Source: Lentimicrobiaceae bacterium
GTDB lineage: Bacteria > Bacteroidota > Bacteroidia > Bacteroidales > JAGONC01
Length of the DNA: 64,000 bases
NCBI GenBank assembly: GCA_017993235.1
Contig: JAGONC010000003.1
Span: 62,001-126,000 of the forward strand
Direction: 5' to 3'
The translations under genes and the position numbers were made by a program. This document shows positions 20,191 through 29,647 of the stretch, one piece after another. Within the stretch, counting starts at the first letter, position 1. The number at the start of each line of letters is the position of its first letter. Under the pieces are notes generated by a model. It had not been told where the DNA came from. It worked only from the letters and a program-made list of their open reading frames with translations, and ran no database searches.

Positions 20191-20210
20191 TTTTTTGATG
20201 TAAGAAAATG

Positions 20211-20241
20211 TAAAGTTAGTCTTTTAGTTTCCTAAAAGCAA
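20211..20241 (-). promoter_or_regulatory. Bacteroidota-type promoter for the T9SS cargo gene
   Basis: On the minus strand: TTG (20239-20241), 20 bp, TAacTTTa (20211-20218), 20 bp before the ATG at 20190, so the leader would be short. Confidence 0.6.
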
Positions 20242-20352
20242 TAAGATACCCATCTACCGCATTCAAAATCCCTGATTTTCATCACGACAGGCTGTCGATC
20301 GCTTACCAATAGCATTTAACGTTTCTTAACGCCACTCCTTCGCAATCCATTA

Positions 20353-20360
20353 TACCTTTA
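20353..20360 (+). promoter_or_regulatory. Probable -7 element (TACCTTTA)
   Basis: Seven of eight positions match TAnnTTTG; it lies 17 bp before the ATG at 20378, giving a very short leader. A -33 element is not clear. Confidence 0.4.
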
Positions 20361-20377
20361 CATTTTGGTTACGGTAA

Positions 20378-21151
20378 ATGGTCCGGAAGGTGTTTTTTTT
20401 GTTCTTGCTGGCATTGCCTGGATTACTGCCTGCGCAGGTGCCCCGCCGTATCCTGATCGAAGGGGAGGTCAGGGACACCTTGTACGCACCGGTTCCTTTC
20501 GTCAACGTGCTGGTGCCGGAACGAAACGAGGGTTGTGCCAGCGATGTGTACGGGAAATTCAGGATATCGGTGGTCCCGGGTGACATCCTGCTCTTTTCTG
20601 CTGTCTCGTACAAGACCTCTCGTATCCGGATTCCCGACACGCTAGTAGCAGAGCGGTACTGGCTGAAGGTGATCCTCACTGCCGACACGCTTTTGCTGAG
20701 CGAGGTGACCATCTCACCTCCACCGGTGACGTGGGATCAATTCAAAGAGACCGAGCTGGCCCTGGACCTTCCGGAATATGCCGTCGACGCCTTGACGAGA
20801 CTGTATATCAAGGATGACCTTGCCTGGCTGTTCGAGGTCACACCAGGTATGCCCGGTCCTGCCGGTATTTTATACCAGATCTTTGGAAAGAGTCCCAGGG
20901 AGCAACGGAAGCTGAGAGCGGTACTTGCCAGGGAAGCATTGGAGGAGAAGATCGTGCAGCGTTATAACCCGTACGTGGTTTCACGGCTGACCGGCATAAA
21001 AAGTGAAGCGGCCATCGTTCAGCTGATGAAATATTGCGACCTGGAACTGCCTTTTATCCTGTGGGCACCGGATTATGAGTTCTATTATGCGATCATGCAG
21101 TGTTACAGGGTATATCAAAAACCAAATTCCAAACAAATCCGAAATCCTTAA
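20378..21151 (+). CDS. Carboxypeptidase-regulatory-like domain protein, secreted
   Basis: 257 aa with a signal peptide (RKVFFLFLLALPGLLPAQ). Residues about 24-110 form a CarboxypepD_reg-like (CNA-B type) beta-sandwich: IEGEVRDTLYAPVPFVNVLV, GKFRISVVPGDILLFSAVSYK, LSEVTI, the fold found at the N-terminus of TonB-dependent receptors but here without a barrel. The C-terminal ~140 residues are helical and unassigned. The final residues (PNSKQIRNP) are written by an intergenic-type word repeat, so the C-terminus may be recently changed. Convergent with atpC with 27 bp between. Confidence 0.82.
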   Translation: MVRKVFFLFLLALPGLLPAQVPRRILIEGEVRDTLYAPVPFVNVLVPERNEGCASDVYGKFRISVVPGDILLFSAVSYKTSRIRIPDTLVAERYWLKVILTADTLLLSEVTISPPPVTWDQFKETELALDLPEYAVDALTRLYIKDDLAWLFEVTPGMPGPAGILYQIFGKSPREQRKLRAVLAREALEEKIVQRYNPYVVSRLTGIKSEAAIVQLMKYCDLELPFILWAPDYEFYYAIMQCYRVYQKPNSKQIRNP

Positions 21152-21178
21152 ATACTGAATACTGAATTTTAAAATTTC

Positions 21179-21415
21179 TCACTCCGCCAGTACCAGCACT
21201 TTGTTTTTCAGCACTTCAACGACGCCTCCGTTGATGGTGAACATCTGGATTTTTTCATCCTTGCCCTGGATCTTGATCTCTCCCGTCTTCAGGATGGTGA
21301 TCAGCGGAGCATGGTTTTTAAGGACTTCAAAGGAACCATCGATTCCGGGAAGCTGAACGAGGATGGCTTCGCCCGAAAAAATGGTTTTATCAGGTGTGAT
21401 GATCTCGACTTTCAT
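21179..21415 (-). CDS. atpC: ATP synthase F1 epsilon subunit, short form
   Basis: 78 aa covering the N-terminal beta-sandwich only (EIITPDKTIFSGEA, PGIDGSFEVLKNHAPLITIL, FTINGGVVEVLKNKVLVLAE). The C-terminal pair of helices that inhibits ATP hydrolysis in E. coli is absent, as is usual in Bacteroidota. ATG 21415 lies two bases after the atpD stop codon; the longer frame up to 21520 is only overlap with atpD. Part of the rotor stalk in the F1 sector. Confidence 0.95.
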   Translation of the reverse strand: MKVEIITPDKTIFSGEAILVQLPGIDGSFEVLKNHAPLITILKTGEIKIQGKDEKIQMFTINGGVVEVLKNKVLVLAE

Positions 21416-21416
21416 T

Positions 21417-22984
<1,568 letters not shown>

Positions 22985-23057
22985 CAGACGAACATTCGAA
23001 GTAGAAGGAGAAGTGGAAGGGGAAGTGGAAAGCAGAATGAAGGGAGGAAGTGAGATA

Positions 23058-23723
23058 TCAGGGATCCGTTATTGAATCGTTTACGGGATTGTCGTTTCCT
23101 ACTGCCGGGTGGATTCTGTGATCGGATTTCCTGGGAAAGAGCCTGTGCTGAAAGATGATCAGGGTAAAGACACCGATGGTGATGGCAGAGTCAGCAATAT
23201 TGAATACGGGGCGGAAAAAGATGAATTCCCGACCCGCTACAAAAGGGAACCAGCCGGGATAATGACCCTTGATGATCGGGAAATAAAGCATATCCACTAC
23301 TTTTCCGTGCAAAAATGAACTATACCCTCCCCCTTCGGGAAATAATCTGGCGGGATGATAATAAGCACTCTCGCTGAAGATCAGTCCGTAAAATGCAGAG
23401 TCGATAAGATTTCCTAGGGCTCCGGCCAGGATCAGGGAGATACTGATCAGCAGGCCGCGATGAGCTTTTTCCTTGATGATTTTTGAAAGATAGAACGCGA
23501 TGAGGATGATGGCAATAATCCGGAAAACGCTCAGGATCAATTTCCCGGATTCTCCGGCCAGCTCAATCCCAAAAGCCATTCCGTTGTTTTCGGTGAAATG
23601 CAGGATAAACCAGTTCCCAAAAACATGAATCTCCTCGCCGATGAACATATGCGTTTTGACCCAGATTTTGACAAACTGGTCAGCAAACAGAATCGCGAGA
23701 ATAAGGATCAGTGGTTTTTTCAA
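23058..23723 (-). CDS. lspA: Signal peptidase II (lipoprotein signal peptidase)
   Basis: Membrane aspartyl protease that removes signal peptides from prolipoproteins. 221 aa with four membrane segments. Catalytic aspartates are in GALGNLIDS and FNIADSAI; ENNGMAFGI is the other conserved block. The protein has the Bacteroidota-type insert between the two Asp motifs (GKVVDMLYFPI to PGWFPFV) and a hydrophilic C-terminal tail of about 30 residues. Third gene of ileS, dksA-like, lspA; the gap to the dksA-like gene is 33 bp. Downstream (22985-23040) is a purine-rich tract. Confidence 0.95.
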   Translation of the reverse strand: MKKPLILILAILFADQFVKIWVKTHMFIGEEIHVFGNWFILHFTENNGMAFGIELAGESGKLILSVFRIIAIILIAFYLSKIIKEKAHRGLLISISLILAGALGNLIDSAFYGLIFSESAYYHPARLFPEGGGYSSFLHGKVVDMLYFPIIKGHYPGWFPFVAGREFIFFRPVFNIADSAITIGVFTLIIFQHRLFPRKSDHRIHPAVGNDNPVNDSITDP

Positions 23724-23756
23724 GGGTAAGGTGTGGTTGTGTCCTTTTAACCTGAT

Positions 23757-24164
23757 CTATCTGCGTTCGTTTTGCATGCTGAGTTTCGCGTCGATGCAAA
23801 GGGTAGCGTGCGGTACGCTTCTGAGTCGTTCTTTCGAAATCAGTTTTCCAGTGGCACGGCAAATCCCGTAGGTTTTGTTTTCGATGCGGATCAGTGCATT
23901 TTCCAGCGCATTGATGAACTTTTGCTGACGGGCAGCCAGACGGCTGTTTTCTTCCTTTGAAAGGACATTATAGCCTTCTTCCAGAACCTTAAAGGTCGGG
24001 GATGTATCGGTCGTATCGTTTTCGTTGCTGTTCGTATAGGCTTCTGTTAATAATTCGAGATCCCGGCGCGCTTTGTCCAGTTTCTCCAGAATGATGGCAC
24101 GGAATTCTTCCAATTCTTCATCAGAATAACGGTTTCTGACAACTTCTTCTTTTTCGTTTTTCAT
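23757..24164 (-). CDS. TraR/DksA-family protein lacking two of four zinc cysteines
   Basis: 135 aa from ATG 24164. The N-terminal half is an acidic coiled coil (EELEEFRAIILEKLDKARRDLELL to AARQQKFINALENALIRIENK); the C-terminus is a DksA-type zinc-finger fold, YGICRATGKLISKERLRSVPHATLCI. Where DksA has two CxxC pairs, here only C102 and C123 remain; positions 105 and 126 are Thr and Ala. Such degenerate fingers are common in the Bacteroidota copies, so it may fold without zinc. By homology it would enter the RNA polymerase secondary channel; that is inference. It lies between ileS and lspA, an arrangement I associate with Bacteroidota. Confidence 0.88.
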   Translation of the reverse strand: MKNEKEEVVRNRYSDEELEEFRAIILEKLDKARRDLELLTEAYTNSNENDTTDTSPTFKVLEEGYNVLSKEENSRLAARQQKFINALENALIRIENKTYGICRATGKLISKERLRSVPHATLCIDAKLSMQNERR

Positions 24165-24214
24165 AGGGCTCACGTTATTAAGGAATCTAACAATATAAAT
24201 AACTGTGCGTCCGG

Positions 24215-27200
24215 TCAACCGGCTTTTTCAATGCAGATATCCACGTGAATTTCTTCCGTGATTTCGATCCGTTGTTTTGAATCGGCAACGATTCTTTCCG
24301 GCATTTGCAAAGAGAGAGCCAGAGTCTCAGAACAAATATAATGATAATAATGTTGTATAGCTGTTTCCAGTGCAGGATTTTTTTCGACTTCCACCCGTAT
24401 CTTATCCGTAACTTCCAGGTCACGTTCTTTGCGGAGGTTCTGGATGCGGTTGATCAGTTCACGGGCAAGTCCCTCTTCCCGGAGTTCATCCGTGATGGTC
24501 AGATCCATGGCTATCGTGAGGTTATCCATGCTGGATACCATCCAGCCCGGAATATCCTCGGTCTGGATTTCGACATCACTGGCAAGGATTTCCACCGGGA
24601 TTCCATCCACTTGCAGCACCACGCTTCCGGTTTGTTCCAGCCTGTTGATCGCCTGCTGATCAAATTTATCCAGACTGGTGGCGATCTGCTTCATCAGCTT
24701 ACCGTAACGGGGTCCCAGGAGTTTAAAATTAGGCTTGATCTTTTTGATAAGAATATCAGAAGTATCGGAGATATATTGAATGTCCTTGACGTTCACCTCG
24801 GTCAGGATCAGGTTTTTAACAGCGTCCACCTGTTCCCTGAAATGGGGGGTCAGCACCGGGATCATGATTTTGTTCAGCGGTTGGCGAACCCGGATCATGG
24901 AACGTTTTCGAAGCGACAGCACCATGGAAGAGATGTTTTGCGCCAGTTCCATCCGTTGTTCCAGCTCCTTGTCGATGAGATTTTCCTGTGCAACCGGGAA
25001 ATCGGTCAGGTGAACAGAATCCACACAGATCTTTCGCGTAACCCGGTTCAGGTCGAGGAAGATCTTATCCGTAAAGAAGGGTGCAAGGGGTGCTGCAAGC
25101 TGGGCTGTTGTGACCAGGCATGTATAGAGCGTTTGGTAGGCTGCGATCTTGTCTTCTGTCATTTCCCCTTTCCAGAACCTGCGGCGGTTGAGCCTGACAT
25201 ACCAGTTGCTCAGATGATCCACCACAAAATCCTGAATGGCTCTGCCTGCCTTGGTGGGTTCATAATCATGGTAACATTCATCCACATACCGGATCAGTGT
25301 ATTCAATTCCGAGAGTATCCACCGGTCAATTTCAGGCCGTTTGCCAACAGGCACGTCCGGCATGGAATGGTCAAATCCGTCGATGTTAGCATAGAGGGCA
25401 AAAAAAGCATACGTATTGTAGAATGTGCCGAAGAATTTACGCTGGGCCTCCACCATCCCTTCCTCATCAAATTTGAGGTTGTCCCATGGCTGTGCATTGG
25501 TCAGCAGGTACCAGCGAAGGGCATCCGGTCCGTATTTTTCCACCATTTCAAACGGGTCAGCCGCGTTACCCAATTTTTTCGACATTTTATTCCCGTTCTT
25601 ATCCAGAACAAGACCGTTGGATACACAGGTTTTGTAAGACACCGAACCGAATAACATCACGGCGATGGCGTGCAGGGTAAAGAACCATCCACGGGTCTGG
25701 TCAACTCCTTCGGCAATGAAATCCGCAGGGAAGTATTCTTCCAGCTTCAGAGATGTTTCAAACGGATAGTGATACTGGGCATAGGGCATCGCACCGGAAT
25801 CGAACCAGACATCGATCAGGTCTGGTTCGCGGAACATTTGCCTGCCGGAAGGAGATACCAGGATGATGTCATCCACATAGGGCCTGTGCAGGTCGAAATG
25901 CTGGTAATTTGCCTCTGTTACATCTCCGGGGATATATTTCTCAAAGGGATTGGATGTCATGAACCCTGCCCGGATGGCTTTATCCACTTCGGCTTTCAGC
26001 ATGGCAACGGATCCGATGCAGATCTTTTCCCTGCCGTCGTTGGTCATCCAGATGGGCAGCGGAGTACCCCAGAACCGAGAACGGGAAAGGTTCCAGTCTA
26101 CCAGGTTTTCCAGCCAGTTGCCAAATCGTCCTTCCCCGGTTGCCCTGGGCTTCCAGTTGATCGTATTGTTCAGGGCAATCATTTCCTCACGGTAAGCCGT
26201 TGACCGGATGAACCATGCGTCAAGGGGATAGTAAAGTATAGGTTTATCGGTCCGCCAGCAATGGGGATAGGAATGGATGTACTTTTCCGTTTTGAAGGCT
26301 TTGTTCTCCCTTTTCAGTTTGACGATGATGTCCACATCCACGCTGTCCTGGTATTCCGGTTTTTCGGGATCGTAGTCCGGGTAGTACTCATTTTTCACGA
26401 ATCTTCCGGCGAATTCACCCATGGTTTCGATAAACTTACCCTGCTTGTCAACCATGGTCAGTGATCCTATTCCGTTCTCCCTGCCGGCCTTAAAGTCGTC
26501 CGCACCAAAGCTTGGGGCAATATGGACGATCCCGGTACCATCCTCAGTGGTGACAAAATCGCCTGGGATAACCCTGAATGCATCACCATCTTCCGGCTGA
26601 GCATACGGAAGCAGTTGTTCGTACCGAATCCCGACCAGGTCGCTGCCTATGCACTGGCCGACAATCTCGAAGGGTATGTTCTTCTGACCCGGCTCATATT
26701 CATTCATATTCAAGCCGGCATTCTTCTCAGGGAAAAAATTAGCGAACAGAGCCCGGGCTAGTACGACTGTAATAGGCCTGTATGTATAGGGATTGAAAGT
26801 ATTGACGCGTACGTATTCGATAGCGGGACCAACGGCCAGGGCCGTATTTGAGGGAAGTGTCCAGGCTGTGGTCGTCCATGCCAGGATGAACACATCGCCG
26901 TGAGCCCCGGTGTAAAGGAATTCCGATTTCTGATCGCGGATCACCTTAAACTGAGCCGTGACCGTATTGTCCTTAACGTCACGGTAGGCTCCTGGCTGAT
27001 TGAGCTCGTGGTTGCTGATGCCGGTTCCGGCAGCAGGTGAATAGGGCTGGATGGAATAGCCCTTATAAAGCAAACCTTTCTCGAAGAGCCTGGCAAGCAG
27101 ATGCCAGACGGTTTCGATGTATTGGTTATCAAAAGTAAGGTAGGGATCATCCAGGTCAACCCAGTACCCAATCTTCAGCGTAATGTCGTCCCAGTGATTT

Positions 27201-27589
27201 TTATAGCGCATGACCTCTCTCCGGCAAGCCCTGTTGAATTCCTCCACGGAGATTTTTTTGCCAATATCTTCCTTGGTGATCCCGAGTGTTTTTTCCACGG
27301 CGATTTCGATAGGAAGCCCATGGGTATCCCAGCCGGCTTTCCGCTTCACGTAAAACCCCTTCATGGTCTTGTACCGGCAGAAAATATCCTTGATGGCGCG
27401 GGCCATCACATGGTGGATGCCCGGGATACCGTTGGCAGAAGGCGGTCCTTCATAAAAAATGAATGGTTCATGGTCTTTCCGCTGATCCATGCTCTTGTGG
27501 AAAATACCCTGTTCCTGCCAGTATTCCTGTATTTCCTTCCCGATTTCAGAAAGATTCAGCTGCTTATATTCCCTGTATTTTTCCTTCAT
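24215..27589 (-). CDS. ileS: Isoleucyl-tRNA synthetase
   Basis: Class I synthetase charging tRNA-Ile. 1124 aa, the long form. Seen: ATP site EGPPSANGIPGIHHVMAR (GIHH at residues 57-60), the KMSKK version of the KMSKS loop (668-672, NGNKMSKKLGNAADP), editing-domain blocks (TTTAWTLPSNTALAVGP, GTGIVHIAPSFGADD), and WFFTLHA. The C-terminus lacks an obvious CxxC zinc finger, consistent with the long, eukaryote-like IleS type; members of that type are often less sensitive to mupirocin, but I cannot infer resistance here. ATG 27589 is preferred over the frame-open extension to 27781, which crosses intergenic repeats. Confidence 0.97.
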   Translation of the reverse strand: MKEKYREYKQLNLSEIGKEIQEYWQEQGIFHKSMDQRKDHEPFIFYEGPPSANGIPGIHHVMARAIKDIFCRYKTMKGFYVKRKAGWDTHGLPIEIAVEKTLGITKEDIGKKISVEEFNRACRREVMRYKNHWDDITLKIGYWVDLDDPYLTFDNQYIETVWHLLARLFEKGLLYKGYSIQPYSPAAGTGISNHELNQPGAYRDVKDNTVTAQFKVIRDQKSEFLYTGAHGDVFILAWTTTAWTLPSNTALAVGPAIEYVRVNTFNPYTYRPITVVLARALFANFFPEKNAGLNMNEYEPGQKNIPFEIVGQCIGSDLVGIRYEQLLPYAQPEDGDAFRVIPGDFVTTEDGTGIVHIAPSFGADDFKAGRENGIGSLTMVDKQGKFIETMGEFAGRFVKNEYYPDYDPEKPEYQDSVDVDIIVKLKRENKAFKTEKYIHSYPHCWRTDKPILYYPLDAWFIRSTAYREEMIALNNTINWKPRATGEGRFGNWLENLVDWNLSRSRFWGTPLPIWMTNDGREKICIGSVAMLKAEVDKAIRAGFMTSNPFEKYIPGDVTEANYQHFDLHRPYVDDIILVSPSGRQMFREPDLIDVWFDSGAMPYAQYHYPFETSLKLEEYFPADFIAEGVDQTRGWFFTLHAIAVMLFGSVSYKTCVSNGLVLDKNGNKMSKKLGNAADPFEMVEKYGPDALRWYLLTNAQPWDNLKFDEEGMVEAQRKFFGTFYNTYAFFALYANIDGFDHSMPDVPVGKRPEIDRWILSELNTLIRYVDECYHDYEPTKAGRAIQDFVVDHLSNWYVRLNRRRFWKGEMTEDKIAAYQTLYTCLVTTAQLAAPLAPFFTDKIFLDLNRVTRKICVDSVHLTDFPVAQENLIDKELEQRMELAQNISSMVLSLRKRSMIRVRQPLNKIMIPVLTPHFREQVDAVKNLILTEVNVKDIQYISDTSDILIKKIKPNFKLLGPRYGKLMKQIATSLDKFDQQAINRLEQTGSVVLQVDGIPVEILASDVEIQTEDIPGWMVSSMDNLTIAMDLTITDELREEGLARELINRIQNLRKERDLEVTDKIRVEVEKNPALETAIQHYYHYICSETLALSLQMPERIVADSKQRIEITEEIHVDICIEKAG

Positions 27590-27627
27590 CCGCCTGCGGA
27601 TTTTGGTAATTGCGCTCAAAAAGTCTG

Positions 27628-27635
27628 CAAAATTA
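27628..27635 (-). promoter_or_regulatory. Probable -7 element (TAATTTTG) for ileS
   Basis: Complement of CAAAATTA; 38 bp before the ileS ATG. No convincing -33 element. Confidence 0.45.
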
Positions 27636-27695
27636 ATAAAAATTGGATAACCAGCGGGAAATGTGAAAGAAAAGGTGCTGAAAATGCTGCAAGCT

Positions 27696-27730
27696 GCCCC
27701 TCCCCAACCCCTCCCCATTCGGGGAGGGGC
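27696..27730. repeat. C/G-rich hairpin GCCCCTCCCC / GGGGAGGGGC
   Basis: Perfect 10-bp inverted repeat (27696-27705 and 27721-27730) with a 15-base loop that itself repeats CCCCTCCCC. It lies in the 352-bp divergent region between ileS and the radical SAM gene (27590-27941), which otherwise holds a family-1 palindromic repeat and GGAATTTGG-type words and has no coding signal. Confidence 0.7.
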
Positions 27731-27749
27731 TACAAGCTGATTGCTACAG

Positions 27750-27797
27750 ATTGCAGGTCGGAGCGCAGCGAGATCCTGCACAGCGGGATTGCAGGTT
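27750..27797 (+). repeat. Dispersed palindromic intergenic repeat, family 1, copy B
   Basis: ATTGCAGGTCGGAGCGCAGC, then GAGATCCTGCACAGCGGGAT, then TGCAGGTT. Clearly related to 7461-7513 and 40979-41033, but its hairpin core has mutated. Confidence 0.7.
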
Positions 27798-27837
27798 TCA
27801 GGAAGCAGATGACAGGAGGTAGCAGCCAGCAGAGAAT

Positions 27838-27899
27838 GGATTTTGGAATTTGGTCCCTGGAATTTGTTTGGAAATTGGCACTTGGATTTTGAGATTTAA
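27838..27899 (+). repeat. GGAATTTGG-type word repeat
   Basis: Four or more degenerate copies of the word TTTGGAATTTGG/GGATTTG in a row. Similar arrays are at 31081-31137 and, inverted, at 21117-21150. Confidence 0.6.
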
Positions 27900-27941
27900 A
27901 CGGACCCAGTTGCGTATCTTTGTTTATTACACCTGAACAAG

Positions 27942-28958
27942 ATGCCTTACAGGAAGCACTATACCATCCCCATCTTCATTCCTCATCTGGGTTGCCCGCA
28001 TCAGTGCGTTTTCTGCAACCAGCGGAAGATCTCAGGTACGATTCGTGAACCGGATGCACGCCAGGTGGAGGATATCATAAAAAGACACCTCAGCACCATA
28101 CCCCGGGAAAACGCCCACATAGAGATCGGTTTTTTCGGCGGCAGCTTTACCGGTATCGATCCCGACAAACAGATCGAATTTCTTTCCCTCGCCCATCGAC
28201 AATCGGCAATCGGCAATCTTAAGGGCATCCGCATCTCCACCCGGCCCGACTATATTGATGGGGAAAGGCTGCAGCTACTAAAGGACCATGGCGTGACCAC
28301 CATTGAACTGGGCGCTCAGTCGATGGATGATGAGGTGCTGAGGCGGTCGGGCAGGGGCCACACTGTAGCGGATACCGAAAAGGCATCGGCCCTCATCCTG
28401 CAGAAGGGCTTTGGGCTGGGTCTGCAGATGATGATCGGACTTCCGGGAGATACACCGGAAAAATCATTGCATACCGCCCGGCGGATCGTGGAACTGGGAG
28501 CCGATAACACACGCATCTATCCAACGCTGGTGATCAAAAATACGCCGCTGGCGGAATGGTACAGAAAAGGAGACTACCGGCCCCTGTCGCTGGATGAAGC
28601 CATCCACTGGACGATGCAGATCTGCAGGATCTTTGACAATGCCGGAGTCAACATCATCCGGATGGGATTGCACCCCTCGGAGGGTCTGGCCTCCGGTGAG
28701 GAACTCATCGCCGGTCCATACCATCCTTCCTTCCGGGAACTGGTTGAAACCGGACTGTGGAAAGAGAGGTTTCAAAACCTCTCAGAAGTCGGATCCGGAA
28801 AGCCTATTACGATCCATGTTGCCCCCGATCAGTATAATGTGGCGATAGGTTACAGGGCGGGAAATAAAAGGATGCTTCTGGACAGGTTCATGAGCGTGAA
28901 ATTTATTAAAGATGAATCATTGACAGGAAGGGACTTTTATGTTGATTATCCTGGATAA
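27942..28958 (+). CDS. Radical SAM protein, ELP3-like family (COG1243 type, no GNAT domain)
   Basis: 338 aa. The radical SAM cluster motif is GCPHQCVFCNQRK (CxxxCxxC), followed by FFGGSFTGI and the barrel segments IRISTRPDYID, TTIELGAQSMDDEVL, GLQMMIGLPGDTPEKS, and the C-terminal block ADNTRIYPTLVIKNTPLAEWY with DEAIHWTMQICRIF. This is the Elp3/MiaB/NifB arrangement of COG1243, but the protein ends before any acetyltransferase domain. Substrate unknown; tRNA or a peptide are both possible. Its 3' end overlaps the next gene by 20 bp, a pairing that suggests joint function. Codons at 28198-28214 contain a short AATCGGC tandem. Confidence 0.88.
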   Translation: MPYRKHYTIPIFIPHLGCPHQCVFCNQRKISGTIREPDARQVEDIIKRHLSTIPRENAHIEIGFFGGSFTGIDPDKQIEFLSLAHRQSAIGNLKGIRISTRPDYIDGERLQLLKDHGVTTIELGAQSMDDEVLRRSGRGHTVADTEKASALILQKGFGLGLQMMIGLPGDTPEKSLHTARRIVELGADNTRIYPTLVIKNTPLAEWYRKGDYRPLSLDEAIHWTMQICRIFDNAGVNIIRMGLHPSEGLASGEELIAGPYHPSFRELVETGLWKERFQNLSEVGSGKPITIHVAPDQYNVAIGYRAGNKRMLLDRFMSVKFIKDESLTGRDFYVDYPG

Positions 28959-29628
28959 AAAAGTTCCCGAAGCGGCAAAACAAAAATTACGCGCCTTTGG
29001 CGAAGTGATTGAATTCACCACCTCGGGCATCACGTATGAGGCCATATCCGGTCACCCGGATATTTTTTTCTTCCAGGCAGAGACCCAATGGATCGTTGCA
29101 CCCAACCTGCCCGGAGAATATCTTGAAATTCTGATACGTGAAAAGGTACCCTTTCGGATGGGTAAAAACCCGGTGCGTGACCACTATCCAGGGACAGCCG
29201 GCTATAATGCGGTTTTCTCTGATGAAATGCTAATCCATAACCTGGATCTGACCGATCCTGTCATTCTTCAATATACAGTGGAAAAGAACAGGATCCATGT
29301 CAGCCAGGGTTACTGCCGGTGCAACCTTCTGGTGTTACATCATCATTCATTCATAACCTCTGATGCAGGAATTTTTAAAATTCTGGCCGGTAAAGGATTC
29401 GCTGTTCTTTTTGTTGATCCGGCAGAGATCATCCTCCCCGGATTCGCTCACGGTTTTATCGGGGGAGCCTGCGGAATCTTCCGCGATCAGATTTTTTTCA
29501 TGGGGAGCCTGTCCTGTCATCGACAGGGAAAGGAAATCAAAACTTTTCTTCAAGATCTTCATTATGAGATCATTGAGTTTTATGATGGGCCGTTGTTCGA
29601 CGGTGGCGGAGCGCTGTTTCTTGAATAA
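28939..29628 (+). CDS. DUF6873-type protein (predicted GME fold)
   Basis: 229 aa; resembles the DUF6873 family, annotated as a guanidino-group-modifying-enzyme (GME) fold and typically adjacent to COG1243 radical SAM genes. Recognisable segments: GYNAVFSDEMLIHN, VSQGYCRCNLLVL, SFITSDAGIFKIL and a DGGGALFLE end. Known GME enzymes use Asp/Glu, His and Cys in the active site; C134/C136 (YCRCN) and the C-terminal acidic residues are candidates, but I cannot place a catalytic Cys with confidence. Translation is probably coupled to the radical SAM gene (ATG lies inside it). The two may act on one substrate. Confidence 0.72.
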   Translation: MLIILDKKVPEAAKQKLRAFGEVIEFTTSGITYEAISGHPDIFFFQAETQWIVAPNLPGEYLEILIREKVPFRMGKNPVRDHYPGTAGYNAVFSDEMLIHNLDLTDPVILQYTVEKNRIHVSQGYCRCNLLVLHHHSFITSDAGIFKILAGKGFAVLFVDPAEIILPGFAHGFIGGACGIFRDQIFFMGSLSCHRQGKEIKTFLQDLHYEIIEFYDGPLFDGGGALFLE

Positions 29629-29647
29629 TCAGTAATCGTTATTCAAG
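29620..29647. terminator. 9-bp inverted repeat over two convergent stop codons
   Basis: CTTGAATAA (29620-29628) and TTATTCAAG (29639-29647) with a 10-base loop. Both arms lie in coding sequence: the left arm includes the stop codon of the DUF6873-type gene, the right arm codons near the end of the DUF6125-type gene. It is the only stem between the two convergent genes, so a bidirectional terminator role is likely. Confidence 0.5.

Noticed and set aside
24305..25654. 449-codon open frame antisense to ileS
   Set aside because: A shadow of ileS; coding constraint on the minus strand (synthetase motifs) explains it.
27590..27941. Extended ileS start codon at 27781
   Set aside because: The extra 64 residues cross a G/C hairpin and a dispersed repeat and include the probable promoter element; no similarity to other IleS N-termini.
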